A stretch of DNA of 64,000 bases from Vitellaria paradoxa (GCA_019916065.1 CM034239.1:43664663-43728662), one strand, 5' to 3'. Counted from the stretch's first letter, positions 34,563 through 46,851 are shown. Notes: a model not told the origin generated them from the letters alone. A program made the numbers and translations.

Positions 34563-36748
34563 TAGCAACTTGACTTGAAACCAATCCAATTGGAGGAATT
34601 TCCATAGCTTGCTCCATATAAGAGGGTGAAAACGCACCATCTTGGGGGCATTAACAATTCAAAGTTTCAAAACTTGTTTATTTTGGAACTCATAGGCTAT
34701 TTCTTTGCTCAGAAAAAATTGAGATAAAAATATAATTCTCTAAATTAACACAGTAACTAATAGAATCGGAGAACCTCTGGACCGTGACATATTTTCCCCT
34801 TTCTTCTTCTACCATTTTGGCTAGCATGACTGAGATTCAGGGAGAAAAAATAATAATACAAAAATTATTAAGATTAAGTACAAAGTCTCTTCGGACAAGC
34901 TGAGTTTGTAATTACGGAAACAAGGTGAAATTCTCTCTCCTTCGGTTAGTCACGGTTCTGGAATCTTGACTCATTTGTTTATAGAGCCTGTGCATGTGCT
35001 GGTTTCCAAAACTCTGGCTAGCAAACAATTTGTTTTTGTTTTTTTGCTCTTTTTTTTGAGTTATATATATATATATATATATATTCTAGATGGATTTTAA
35101 GCAGCTACAGACTTCATGATTTGCCCTACTTTCCTGAGCCTAAATGAGAAAATATTTTAAAAATTGTTGAAAGAATCACTTGGAACTATATACAAAGATT
35201 ACCTTTTTAATTGTCTAATTTGTCTCATAATATATAGAGATGAAAATATAGAACTAAGGCTGCCTTTGTTTTAAAGTAATTTAAGAAAATACATTTATAA
35301 AGGTTTTTTAAAAAATATCTTTACTCATAATATGTGTATATATATATTTTAAATATTTTACATTGAAACAAATGAATCTAAATCGCAAATTATATTTGAT
35401 CACTAACATTGATAATGCCCTTTAAGAATGCCATGACTTGTATATATATATCTGAGCTCTTTAAATTCAAAAAACATAATAAATGTATTTTTTTTTAAAT
35501 ATTTCACATCGAAACTAATTAATCAACCCTTGAATAATAAAAGGTTGTACTTGACCAGTATACAGCAGTCAAAATGTCCCCCACAAATGCTATGACTTGG
35601 AATATTTGAGCTCTTTAGCCTCCACAAAATGCAATGACTTGGAATATTTGAGCTCTTTAAAGAGATTGGTTTTTCTTTTAAGATGGCTCAAGAATCTGGC
35701 GATGCTTTGGAAAAATTTTGTGGTAGGAAAGTCCTTTCACGTGGGAATGCTATAAGCTTTTCTTAAATTCTTCTAGAATATTTTTATTTTTGAAAATATA
35801 AAAAAAAAATTACAAATGATTGAGATAATTCAAAAACCTTTTTTAAAAACTTAAATCATAAAAACTCTATTTTTAATCATTTTTTAATCTTTTTTTAAAA
35901 AAATATATGTCAAAAAAGTTACTGAACAAAAAAAAAAAGAAAAATTAATTTTTGTTAAAACAAAACAAAACAAATGCAACAAAAAAAAATTAGCAGAATG
36001 AGATCAAGTCAGTGCTTTCCTTCTGGGCAAAGAGAAAAGCCACCACCTACTACAACTCAAGTTATAGAGAGATAAAATCACCCTCTCTTCCGGGGTACAG
36101 GCCTCTGTTAGCTATTATCTAATATTGTACAAATAATATAGAAGTAACCACATATATACACCATTCCAAAGCATCAAACTTATGTTTTCATCGTTGCTTG
36201 TCACCAAAAGTAATTACTCAAGTCACTCATTTGAAAAAGAAAAAAAAAAAAAAAACTCTCAAGTCATCCAACTAAAATTCAAGAGTCTCTCTCTCTCTCA
36301 TTAAAAATTTCAAATTCCACAACAGTTCATTTGGTTTTACTATTTAATTTCTTCGTCGTCTTGCTTATATTCAACGAACAAGAATTTTAAATTATTTTCC
36401 TTCTTCCTTATAGAGTAATATTCTCAAAAAAATTTGATTTTAATTACTTAAACATTAGTGACGCATGTTTTAAGATCATATGCGGGTGAAGGATCACATC
36501 ACCATTCATTTATGTAATTTTTTTTTTTGGTCTGCCTCTTTCTAGAAAACTTCCAAGCTAATCTAACACGGTGAATGGACGGTATACATATATATTGCAA
36601 TAATTTATACATAGTACAAACAATTTTCAACTCAACCACGTATATATCCATTGACTAACAAAATTAGAAGCATATTGATGTACCCTGTCCCCTTTTAACT
36701 TTTTAGGGGAAATTGTCTCTAGTTTATGCTTAGTGGTGTGAAAGGTAC
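34563..36748. other. Intergenic DNA with simple repeats
   Basis: It holds an (AT)n run at about 35063-35083, several smaller ones, and a direct repeat, atgacttggaatatttgagctc, seen near 35592 and 35635. No gene was recognised. Confidence 0.45.
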
Positions 36749-36751
36749 TTA

Positions 36752-37183
36752 GGATCCGTTTGTCAGGGCGAAAAGGAAGGAAAAGCAGCAAAAAAATGTG
36801 GTTTTGGAAATTTTTTGACGTTTGGCGCATAATCACTAAATCACATTTTTTAGAGATAAATAGTAAAACTTTTTAACTTTTGGGTCAACTTTTTGGAAAG
36901 ATAATCCATTCAAACGGTTTTTTTAGTTCCGTCGGAACAGTTTTGCTTCAGAATTTATTGAAAGTGGTCAAAAAATTTTTGAGATTTGTAAAAAAGTTAT
37001 TGGAATTTGTGAAATGTAACTGGGGTTTGTAAAAAATTTATTGGGATTTGTAAAAATTTGTTGGAATATGTAGATATATATAAATTTATAGAAATTTCAT
37101 TAAATACGAGGAGTGTAAAATGTGTTAGAGAAATTTAGAGATTTTCAGTATTTTTCACCTTTTTTGAAATGCCAAATATGCCC
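36752..37183 (-). mobile_element. Tourist-like MITE, family A, copy 2
   Basis: It starts GGATCCGTTTGTCAG and ends GCCAAATATGCCC, with TTA on both sides (36749-36751 and 37184-37186). Its reverse complement aligns along nearly the whole of 16559-16985. Repeated ttgtaaaaa.ttattggaatt units make up the middle. It is 432 bp. Confidence 0.8.
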
Positions 37184-37186
37184 TTA

Positions 37187-38097
37187 ATATAGGGGACAAC
37201 AATATTTGCATGCTTGTGGGTATAATCCTTATATCATGTTTGGGAGTTTGGTGTAAAAATATTGGCATGAGGGTAAGAAATCCCTTGTAGCATGTTTGGG
37301 AGAGGGTTTGATGTAGGCCTGCAAGATGCTTCCAATTACACCTTAGCTATTGCCCTTGTTCTTCATTGCTTGGTTATTTTCTGTGCTTCTTGTAATTACA
37401 ATCCCACTTCATTTTACTTGTTCATTTAGATAATTTGCTCTATTGCTTGATTGTTTTTTTAGAGGTACCCTAATTAAATTCCTTAGTTTTGGTGTGAGAT
37501 TAAAAAGGAACGAATGCTACTTCTCTAAAATTTTACTCTTTTTAATTATGTCAAATATATTTTATGAAAATTTAATTAAACTGATTAATGTTTTTCCGTT
37601 TTAAGAGATTAAATGTTAATTTTCCAAACAGAAGAGTAAAAATAGTAAAAAATTAACAATTAAAAATTATGCGTTTTCAAAAAAAAAAAAAAAAAGTACT
37701 TTCTCAATATTTATTCCTGAATTTTTAACTATGGACCAAACGCACCTTTAATTCGGTTTGACTTCATTCCCTCACTGGGAAAAAAATATGCAATTATAGG
37801 AGAAGTGGCCAAACTTTTGATATGTGTGTGTGTGTATATATATAATAATTCCATCACAAACAAGCTTAAAGATACTTCAAACTCATCTGTATTAGAAGTC
37901 GATACTTTGGCAAAGTTACAAAAATATGTACAAGTAACAAATTTACTTTGCATTAAATTACTTAAAATTTAATTTATCTTCTCTAAAAGTTTTAAAATAA
38001 TTGGATTAAAAATTAAAAAAAACTTGTGAACCTTTGCAAACGTTAAGAATAGTCTATTTTTGTCAACCAAAGTAACGTGAAAGATTGGGAAACGTTG
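37187..38097. other. Intergenic DNA
   Basis: A short direct repeat around tgtttgggag occurs at about 37228-37310, and a (GT)n-(AT)n tract at about 37821-37845. No gene was recognised. Confidence 0.4.
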
Positions 38098-38402
38098 TGC
38101 GGTTTTCTCGTTGTTTTCTTCTGGGGTTGGGGAGAAACCCGCAGCCGCTACCTATGGGTGCGCACTGGATGAAACCCACCCCGTATCCCTACCCGGCAAA
38201 GAACCACGAGGAGGTAAACCAATCTAAGCAAGCCCTGGCTGACCGGCTCAACCGAGAAAATTGTTAGATGGCCCTCCACAATTAGAGAAATGACTGCTTT
38301 CAAGAGGAGTCGAACCCAGAACCTATTGGTCCCAGACTTTTTAGCCCGCCATCCGAACCAACTCGACTACTCCTTTCGGGTTTCTCTTCGTTTTCTTCTT
38401 TC
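38098..38402 (-). mobile_element. tRNA-derived SINE
   Basis: On the minus strand the element opens with a pol III box A (TAGTCGAGTTGG, at 38358-38369) and box B (GGTTCGACTCC, at 38306-38316), with spacing as in a tRNA gene. A GC-richer body then runs to about 38122. Related sequence tttctcgttgttttcttct and tttctcttcgttttcttct stands at both ends (about 38103-38121 and 38381-38400), consistent with a diverged target duplication. It does not fold as a tRNA gene, so a tRNA call was rejected. Confidence 0.65.
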
Positions 38403-39540
38403 TGTGGGAGAACGTTATTCAGTTGACTAGAAAAACAGAGGAGACATGGTTTGGAAATAGGGAAAGAGACAGCTTGAAGCGCGTTGGGCTACAAGTCAAG
38501 ATAGTAGACTTTCTGTGCTGAGACTCATTGAATTAGTGAAGCTACTTTGGCTTAATTAATGAAAACAATAAACAAATTTCGCAAAATTGAACTTTAATTA
38601 TACCATCTACGAAGACTTTGCCCCCCGGTCGAGTCCTTCTGGGATTTGGACTTCCGGGGATGGAAATTCTAGAAATCATGGAAATTAACATATGTGTGTG
38701 TATAAGTGTGTCAATGAATTAGAAGTCTATTTGGTTTACCAAAATAATAATAATAATTAATTTAAAAATAAATAAAAAATAATTTTTTAAATTTTTTTAA
38801 CTTTCTTCGTCAAATACTTTATCGGCTCTTATAAACTTAATTTCTTTAAATTTTTTCAATTTTTCTACAATTCGTTCAACTTTTATCAACTTTCTCCAAC
38901 TATTCTTTTTAAAACTTTTTTCAATTTTTACCAACTTGCTTTGACTTTTTAAAACTTTTTTCAATTTTCACAAATTTTTACTACATGTCCAATTAACCAC
39001 AAAAACTTTTGCAAATTTTTGTCACACGCCTGACTACTAAAGTAACACGTATAGAAAAATTGATATAAATTTATTTATTTATTTAGTATCACCGAACGGC
39101 ACCTGTCAATAAGCTAAAAGGCTAGGCGGTGAATTTAATTTAATTTAGGATCTGAACATGGTGGCATCGGTGCCTTGTTATGCACAGAAGGCAGCAGAAT
39201 CATCGAATTATTATAGTTGCCGATTGATCACATTGTTAATGACAAATAATATATATGTTAATTAACTTGCGTATCTTTCTTTCTGATGGAAACATGAAGG
39301 TGGCATATATGTACTCATATTATATTATATTTTAAACCCTAATCAACGCATTATCACAGATGATAGATAAATATGTACTATATATATATATATATATTAT
39401 ATTTAAACCCTAATCATTGCATTATATGTTTACCCACTAAATCCATCTCTAGTTGGGCGTGACCGGAGTCCGGACAGGAAGGATATCCATTTCTAGTCAA
39501 TTGTAAAGCGACAGGACTTGAAACTTAAATGGACACTAAC

Positions 39541-39779
39541 GCCCCGTTTGGAGGGGTAAAAATCAGCCAAAAATTATTAAAAGTTGCTCCTTAGATGTAA
39601 CTTGTTCAACTCAAAAATTATTAAAAATTATAAAAAATTACTAAAAATTTTATTAAACACTCAACAGTCGTAAAAAAAATACTATTTATTTTATCAAATA
39701 TAACAAAAATTATAACTAAAGTAACTTTATGGTTAAAAAAAATTAAAAATTACTAAAATTTGGCTTCCAAACTGTACCC
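39541..39779. mobile_element. MITE-like element
   Basis: It begins GCCCCGTTTGGAGGGG and ends GGCTTCCAAACTGTACCC. Next to the ends, aatcagccaaaaattattaa faces ttaaaaattactaaaatttgg. The borders are approximate and no clear target duplication was seen. Confidence 0.55.
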
Positions 39780-40654
39780 AAAAAGGGTAAGCAATTTTCG
39801 CAACTACCCGACCGTTGCCATTTCTATTATTTCTGGCATCGAGTCCAACGGGCCATTCCATCCCCCAAGAGCCGATTAAGCCGTATACTTTTTCTAGGCT
39901 TCGCTTTATCATTAGCCAGGCTAAAGATATTTCACTAAGCCCAATTGTTTTTCTTCTGGACTCTCTCTCACTTGTTTTTTTTTAGGGGGGGGGGTAATTC
40001 TATTGAACAATAATTTTAAAACAGAAATATTTACCAAAAAATTAACTTTATCCATTCTGAGTCAATATTACTTCTAAGGAATTAGCAGTTAAAGTGAAGT
40101 TTTATTCTAATAGAGTTATTAGTAAACTTTTTTCATTTTTTTTATTAAAAATTCTAATAAATTAGTATTTTTCATCCAAATTTGAATATGATCTCTGTTT
40201 CTCTCTATCGACCACTGATGACCACTGTGCTCTCTAAGTTTGATTTGGGTACTAAAATTAAATTTTAATTTTTTGTAATTTATTTTCACAAAATAAATTA
40301 AATTTTGTGATTTTTTGTACCAAAATTCAATTTATAAGGATTTTTTTAATAAATTTTAATTTTTTTTATATAAGTTATAGTTTTTAGGCATGTTAATTGA
40401 ACTTGTTAAAAAAATTGAAAAAATCACATACGTTTAGGTAAATTTTTTAAAAATAACAAAAAAATAAATTTTGTTAGTTCTTTTCGCTTTTATTCAAAAG
40501 AACGTGAATTTTTATTTTATTTTTTTACATGAATGCAATTAATATTTTTGAAAACTACAGTTTATGGAAAAACATTAAAATTTGATCACAAAATTCATAT
40601 AAAATAAAAATAAGCTAAAAAAAAAAATCTTAATTTTGGTACCCAAAGCAAAGC

Positions 40655-40914
40655 AAACCAAGCATTTTCTCACTAGGTGGGGTCGGCTATATGAATTTGA
40701 CGACGCCAATCAACTCTATTTAGGGTCATGTCCTCCGTTAGATCCAGATAAACAAAGTTATGTTTAATAGTTTTTTCCCAACTTTTTTTGGGTCTTCCTT
40801 TTCCTCTCCTATTCTTGACAAGCTCCATGCTTTTACACCTTCTAATAAGTGCCTCCGTTGAACGTCTTCTAACATGGTCAAACCATCTTAATTGATTTTC
40901 TCTCATTTTATCTT
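40655..40914 (-). mobile_element. 5'-truncated RTE-type LINE copy joined to the tail of another
   Basis: The minus-strand frame (40673-40906) reads RENQLRWFDHVRRRS, then KNRRGKGRPKKSW and YLDLTEDMTLNRVDWRR. This is the 3' end of the same LINE protein encoded at 40921-42420. It starts abruptly within the protein and lies directly after the (GGTTT)n-like tail of the other copy, in the same orientation. Confidence 0.8.
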
Positions 40915-40920
40915 CTCAAA

Positions 40921-42420
40921 CCAAACCAAACCAAGCATTTTCCCACTAGGTGGGGTCAGTTATATGGATTTAACGACGCCAATCAAGTCTATTTAGGACC
41001 ATGTCTTCCGTTAGATCCAGGTAAGCAAGGTCATGTTTAATAGTTACTTTCCAATTTCTCTTGGATTTTCTTCTTCCTCTTCTCCTCCTAACAATCTCCA
41101 TGCTTTCACACCTTCTAACAGGTGCCTTCGTTGGACACTTTCCACCATGACCGAACCATCTTAATCGATTTTCTCTTATTTTATCTTCAATCAGTAATAT
41201 TCCTACTTTATCCCTAATCTCCTCATTCATAATCCTATCTCTCCTTGTAATCCCGCACATCCATCTTAACATTCTCATTTCCGTAACTGCCATTTTCTGA
41301 ACATGATTATGCTTTACTGTCCAATATTCTGATCCATATAACAACGCTGGTCTTACCGCCACCTTATAATACTTTCATTTCAACTTAAGGGAGACTTTTC
41401 GATCACACAAGACCCCCGAAGCACTCCTTCATTTGGTCCACCCGATCTGAATTCTGTGACTTACATCAGTATTAATCCCTCCATCTTGTTGCACCATAGA
41501 TCTAAGGTATGTAAAGTTTTCTTTCTCTACAATCTTTTGTGTGCCTAAATTTATTTCTATGCTACCAGTTGCTATACTTTGACTAAACTTGCATTCCATA
41601 TATTCCGTTTTGCATCGACTTAGCCTAAACCCTTTTGTCTCTAACGTTTCCTGCCACAATTCTAGCTTAGCATTCACTCATTCTCTCGTCTCATCTACTA
41701 AAATAATATCATCTGGAAATAGCATACATCACGGCACTTCATCCTGAATATATCTTGTAATCTCATCCATAACTAAAGCAAACAAATACAGGCTTAACGC
41801 TGAGTCTTGGTATAGACCAATCGTGATAGGAAACTCTTTAATCTTTCTACCAGTCATCCGTATAGATGTCGTGATTTTATCATACATGTCCTTTATCACC
41901 TCAATATATGCGACACACGTTTCTTTTTTTTCCAATACTCTTCATAAAATCTCCTTAGGAACTCAATCATAGGCATTTTCTAAATCAATGAACACCATAT
42001 GTAAATTTTTTTAACCTTCTCTATACTGTTCCATTAACCTTCTCAAGAGAAAGATAACCTCTATGGTTGATCTCCCAGATATAAAACCAAATTAATTCTC
42101 CGAAACGTTTGTCGTCCTTCTTAGTCTTCTCTTAATAACTCTCTCCCATAATTTCATCGTATGACTCATCAATTTAATTCCTCGGTAGTTCGCACGGTTC
42201 TGAATATCTCATTTGTTCTTGTATATGAGTATAAGAATACTTTTTCTCCATGCATCAGGCATCTTATTTCTTTTATCACTACATTAAAAAGTTTTATCAA
42301 CCAACTTATGCCACACTCCCCTAGGTACCTCCAAACCTCAATAGGAATACCATCTAGCCTAACTGTTTTCTCATTCTTCATTTTTTTCAATACTTCTTTT
42401 ACCCAAATCAAATCTTAATA
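40921..42420 (-). mobile_element. Decayed RTE-type LINE reverse transcriptase, 5' truncated
   Basis: Fragments on the minus strand appear in the order of a plant RTE-type non-LTR reverse transcriptase. At 42169-42411 the frame encodes MKNEKTVRLDGIPIEVWRYL. At 41729-41935 it encodes IGLYQDSALSLYLFALVMDE, the degenerate Q-G-S-A-LSP-YLF motif. At 41429-41677 it encodes ETLETKGFRLSRCKTEYMEC. At 40970-41362 it encodes MRMLRWMCGITRRDRI and RENRLRWFGH, ending LTEDMVLNRLDWRR. The frame changes between fragments and is broken by stops, so the element is dead. The catalytic FADD region (around 41710) is degenerate. Upstream of 42420 the similarity stops. Confidence 0.85.
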
Positions 42421-43174
42421 TAAAATAGAGAGGATCTAGAACCACCTAATTAACACACCACACCCAAACCTAATTCTCAACCGTCACAACCATTTGCTTT
42501 CTGAAATCGCCACCTTTCAAAATCCTAACCCCAAGGTTACGTTTGGAACATGAAATTGTTAAAGAAAAGGAAAGTAAAAGGAAAATAAATTTGTGTGAAA
42601 GAAAAATTATTAAAAAAAAAATATTAATTTGGTGTTAGTTTTTCATAGTTAACTAAGTAAAAATTATTTTTTTTAAAAATATATATATTTATTTTCTTTG
42701 GATGATGACCTAGTACTATTAACATTAACAATGTGGTCACCGTTTGAAAATTATTTTACACTTGCACCTAATAAATATATATATATAAATATATAATAAA
42801 TACACTTCACAATAATATAATATTTATTGTGAGAAAATATGGAGTATAAAAAATCAAAAGTGAAATGTATTTATCATCTCTCCGACCTAAGATAAAAGTA
42901 GAGTATAATTACCAAACCAAAGTTAAAAGTCAAGCGTAACTTATAAGAAGCAAGAAATTTTGAGACGTGACTCCTGTGAAATTAGATCCGAAGAAGCTGC
43001 AGTAATCTGGGTTTGGTAAATTTTAAATGCTTCATGTAGTATTGCTGTGCATGGACACATTTGTCACAATCTGTGTTTTCGTTGGTTGAAACTTTTTTGC
43101 TTGTGCAAATTAAATTGTTTAAAAATTGTTTTTTGGGGGGGTGGGGGGGGGGGGGAGGGGGGAGCAGCCGACTT
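42421..43174. other. Intergenic DNA with a partial family D MITE end and a G-run
   Basis: ggttacgtttggaacatgaa at about 42536 resembles the left end of family D MITEs (27378, 47734). A long poly-G tract lies at about 43134-43160. No gene was recognised. Confidence 0.4.
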
Positions 43175-43514
43175 GGGGTGTTTGGCAACCCAAAAATTAG
43201 TAAAAAAATACTAAAAGTTAGTTTTTGAGTGTTTGGTAAAACCACAAGTTTTGTCACTTTTTTGATTTGTTACAGTAAAAAGTACCACTCCATCATTACA
43301 TTTTTTTGATTTGCTACAGTAAAATACATACCAAACACCCAAAAGTTACAACTTTTTTGTTTTGCTACAGTAAAAAATTTACCAAACACTCAAAATTTAC
43401 TAAAAAAATACTAAAAATTCTATTTGGTTCAACCAAACACACAAAAAAGTGCAAAAAAAAAAATACCAAAAAATTACCAAAACTTAAATTTTTTTTTAAC
43501 TTCCAAACACACTC
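43175..43514. mobile_element. MITE-like element
   Basis: It begins GGGGTGTTTGGCAACCC and ends CTTCCAAACACACTC. Between the ends stand repeated accaaacacccaaaag, tttgctacagtaaaa and taaaaaaatactaaaa units. A plus-strand frame at 43306-43764 starts within it and is considered spurious. Confidence 0.6.
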
Positions 43515-44345
43515 TTGGTTGCTGAATTTGAGCATATATCCCAATGCAGACATGAGTATTTATAACAATATGTTGCTTAAAAAGGGAAGGGAATTTAAAT
43601 GCGCCACGCATATCTTCTTTGTTTTTTCTAATAATCTAAATACCAGTGATAGGTCCTTGTCAATAGGTCTGAGAGTCACATGCAATACCAGTGGGGGTAA
43701 TGTTGACTTATTAGTGCAGCCAATTCTAGATTTTGGGAGTATTACGTTGCCAGCAGCCAGATGATACAGAACAAAAAGTAATATATATATATGTATAAAT
43801 TATTGCAAGAAGTTGGTTTCATGCCTAATCCCAAAATTGAAATGAAACTAATTACATTCTTCAATCACTCACCAACTAAACCAATAAAAAGGAGTGGGGT
43901 TTAGTGCCTAGTTTTTTTGGGTAAGTGGTTTGGTGCCAAGTTGCTAACAAAACAAATGACAAAAGAAAGCAAATAAACTCAACAGTGGCCGTAAAAATGA
44001 GAAGAAAGTCTGCAAATTCAATCAGGTAATAACCAACATAAATCAAACTAAAGTTGAGCAAAGAAGTAAGAAACCATCAACATAAATCAACCCTTCAAAT
44101 CACCCAAAAAGGAAAATAAAATAAAATTAACCTGTTTGAGTAGTGCAACCATTATGTATTTTTCTTCCCACAGTAGAGATCCATTTTCATTCTCTCTCGG
44201 AATGTAATCCTGTGAAATCAATGTACGGCCAATATAACTAAGTGTAAAAATGAAGAAAGAAGAGCCATTTAAAATTTGTTAGGATATATGGGTTTACAGG
44301 GAAAGTACCTGCCCGATGGAAACGAAATTAAGTTTCTTTAATCAT
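43515..44345. other. 3' flank of the TCP gene
   Basis: It includes the presumed 3' UTR of the minus-strand TCP gene next to 44346. The rest shows no gene. Confidence 0.4.
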
Positions 44346-45311
44346 TCAATGGTGAGAGTGTATAGAAGCAGAGGATGGTTTATTAGACACCGCCCCATGG
44401 TGCTGCTGCTCACCGTGAATTTGCATCGGAGCTTGAAACTGCAAAAGGCCCTGGGGGGCAAATTGGGCGCCGGAGATTGCCTGTGTGGTGTGGATTTGGT
44501 GCTCATTCCAATCAGCAATCGAAGGCGAAAAACTGGACTGAAGGGTTCCCCTCTCTGAAAGCACTGAACTTTGGGTTAGAAACGGCTGTGGTGGTGGAAT
44601 TGACCCTGAGCCGAAGATGTATCCTTCTCTATTCTCCCCGTTCCACGAAACCAGTCTCTGATAACTGGGCTCAAAAGTAACCGGAGCCGACCCCGGAAAA
44701 AGAGTCGTCCGATCGGTCGGAGGAGTGTGGTGGCCTGAACTCGGGCCTTGTGAGGAGTGAAGGGAGAGGCAAAGGTCCTCCTCCGTCTGGACTACCCTGT
44801 TTCTAGCCATTATATCATCTGGGTAGCCCTGAAAATTCATTGACGAAGTCCCCGAACTCATGGGAAAGAATGACTTCATGGTGTCAGCGATGGATTGTGT
44901 ATCCATTGCCGATGGCATAAATGGGGAGTCGTCTTCTTCTTCACCCATTTGAGTTTGCATCTGAAAGGCACAAGCGGAGGAAGGCTCAGCTCGCTGGTCC
45001 CCCATTGCCGCCATGGTGTTGTTGTCATTTGGGTGCCATGGAGGTAACTCATCTAGCTTGTCGATTGCATTCTTCGCCTTGTTGATTAGCCAATCAACCG
45101 CTTTGCTCGGCCGGTCGTACCCCAACCGGTCCTGCACGTCGTAGAACTGGATTGCGGTGTGGGCTGCTAGCCGGACCCTTCTGTCTCTCGGACCTTTTGA
45201 AGTGACGACCTTGCTGTGCCGGTCTCTCCGGCCGGTTGACCTGATAATGTGACCTCCGTGGACTTGAACTATCTCTCCTCCTCCTCCTCCGCCGGAATTC
45301 TTCATTGCCAT
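44346..45311 (-). CDS. CIN-class (class II) TCP transcription factor, TCP4/TCP3-like
   Basis: Nuclear DNA-binding regulator of leaf growth and differentiation. The single 321-codon frame has the TCP domain at about residues 27-86: the basic region [20 protein letters not shown], then a helix-loop-helix with [20 protein letters not shown] and WLINKAK. The spacing is class II. The C-terminal end [13 protein letters not shown] matches what I recall for the TCP3/TCP4 group. The codons for RGTLQSS (about residues 254-260) overlap a miR319 target site, the hallmark of the miR319-regulated subgroup. It is shorter than Arabidopsis TCP4 as I recall it (about 420 residues). The start is chosen at MAMKNSGG; a further upstream ATG is out of frame. 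Confidence 0.95.
   Translation of the reverse strand: MAMKNSGGGGGGEIVQVHGGHIIRSTGRRDRHSKVVTSKGPRDRRVRLAAHTAIQFYDVQDRLGYDRPSKAVDWLINKAKNAIDKLDELPPWHPNDNNTMAAMGDQRAEPSSACAFQMQTQMGEEEDDSPFMPSAMDTQSIADTMKSFFPMSSGTSSMNFQGYPDDIMARNRVVQTEEDLCLSLHSSQGPSSGHHTPPTDRTTLFPGSAPVTFEPSYQRLVSWNGENREGYIFGSGSIPPPQPFLTQSSVLSERGTLQSSFSPSIADWNEHQIHTTQAISGAQFAPQGLLQFQAPMQIHGEQQHHGAVSNKPSSASIHSHH
44533..44552 (-). promoter_or_regulatory. miR319 target site in the TCP coding sequence
   Basis: The + strand here reads CTGGACTGAAGGGTTCCCCT. Compared with miR319 as known from plants, positions 2-13 are identical, so they pair perfectly with the transcript. Differences lie at position 1 and in the 3' part (14, 15, 17, 20). 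This is the usual pattern for TCP targets and would direct cleavage of the mRNA. Confidence 0.9.
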
Positions 45312-45315
45312 TCAT
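45094..45315 (-). other. Overlapping out-of-frame upstream ATG frame at the TCP start
   Basis: An ATG at 45313-45315 lies four bases before the TCP start codon (45309-45311), in another frame, and opens a 73-codon reading frame inside the TCP gene. Its context has G at -3, against T at -3 for the TCP start. No domain is recognisable in the frame, so it is noted as a possible regulatory ATG rather than a gene. Confidence 0.4.
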
Positions 45316-46177
45316 TCCCCTTTCTTTAGCATAGTGTGTGATGTTTGGCCCAGAGGCCTGGAGAAGATGAAGTTGAAAGTGTTTGATATGGGTGGTTTTG
45401 CTGTGTACTGATTTTATTCTTGAAATTGGTATTTAGTCTTTTTCTTCTCTCTCTGATGACTTCCCAGAAAATTCGGATTCAAATTCCCGCTGGGTTTTTC
45501 CTCCTCCAGCGTTCAGAGAGTTTTGATCGTTTCTGAAACTGCATGTTACCAGTCTGAAATCTGCAACCCCTGATCCCAAAGAACTCTGCCTCTGCTAAGC
45601 TGAACAAACCCTAAAGTGGTAAGCATAAAATCTTGAAGGACTTAAATTCTTTCTTATTTTTGGAGGGTTTTGAGAAGACAAATGAGTTTTGTAATGAAAT
45701 GGGAGAAGGGGGGAGGGGTCGAAGAACCTGGGAGAGAAATTTTTTTTATTGGCCTCTCTTATAAGAGCTGTTTGATGCTTCTGTACAGGCTGGCAATTTG
45801 GTCGGACAGACGAACTTAAATTAACATTTTTGTTCTTTCATTACCACAAATGACATTTGTAGCACGTTAACGAGTCACAAACCCAATTCATCTCCTGCTA
45901 CTACTCTCCCCCCCTCCCTCCTTCCCCTCTCTCTCTCTCTCTCTCTCTCTCTCATCGTGATTAATTTGTTTGTACTTTTTTCCCCCTCTTACGAATTAAG
46001 ATTGGGCTCCAATGGTTGATATGAATAATGAGTGGGCCCCTCTCCCACCCACTCTCATTCAAGCTTTGATAATGATCTCTAGCAGCTTTTTCTGCTTCTT
46101 TTGATCATCGATCTTTTACTTCTTTAGTCCAGTTAAAATAAAAAAAAAAAGAGAACAAAGTAACGCAACTTCACTAA
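45312..46177 (-). promoter_or_regulatory. Upstream region of the TCP gene
   Basis: A long (CT)n tract on the + strand at about 45927-45953, which is (GA)n in the gene's direction, lies about 620 bases before the start. It is of the kind found near plant transcription starts. A 5' UTR intron is possible but could not be proven. Confidence 0.35.
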
Positions 46178-46325
46178 GCCTGTTTGGTTAACCAAAAAAT
46201 GGGTAAAAAATATAATAAAAAAAATGTGATATAAAAGTGATATGTAAAAAAATTTTAATTGAAAAAAAATAAAAATTTGTTAAAATTAATAATTTTTAAC
46301 AATTTTTAATGTCATTAAACAAACC
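46178..46325. mobile_element. Tourist-like MITE, 148 bp
   Basis: It begins GCCTGTTTGGTTAACC after TAA and ends CATTAAACAAACC before TTA. The arms are partly complementary (gtaaaaaatataa, ttaacaatttttaatg). It is non-coding. Confidence 0.6.
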
Positions 46326-46423
46326 TTAAATAAAGATGACAACCATCCTATTTCTTCCCTCAACTTCGCTTGACTAATATTTTTTTTTCCCAACTATTGT
46401 ACTCAAATTATCGACCAAATATG

Positions 46424-46851
46424 AATGTATTTAGAGTGACAAAAAATAATAAAAAATTATAAAAAATATAATTTGAGTAATTATTTAATGATTGGCATGT
46501 GGTTACCAAATTATATTTCCTAAAGATAAACAGTAAAATTTTTTTACTCTAACGGCAGCTTTTTGAAAGAAAAAAAACATTTGAATCATTTTTTTGATTC
46601 GTCAAAATAGTTTTATATTAGAATTTATTGAAATTTGTTAAAAAATTTTTGAAATTTAATTAAAAAGTTAGAATTTATAAAATATTATTAAAGTTTATAA
46701 AAAATTTACAATGATTAAAAAATTATTGAGATATTTAAATATATATAAATTTATAAAAATTTTATGAACTATTAATTGTTATTTGTGTAAAATGTATTAT
46801 AAAATTTTAAAACTTTTTTACAATTTTTATCTCATCAAACATCCCATAATC
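46424..46851 (-). mobile_element. MITE, family A-related
   Basis: Its sequence follows the family A element at 36752-37183 in the same orientation: attcgtcaaaatagtttta, agaatttattgaaatttgtt, attttatgaact and gtaaaatgtatta in order. The ends are gtatttagagtgac and catcaaacatccc. Confidence 0.6.

Noticed and set aside
38306..38369. Possible tRNA gene on the minus strand
   Set aside because: Box A and box B are present, but a cloverleaf with an acceptor stem is not; a SINE head explains it better.
43306..43764. 152-codon + strand frame
   Set aside because: More than a third lies in a MITE-like repeat; the rest has no recognisable domain and no promoter or splice support.
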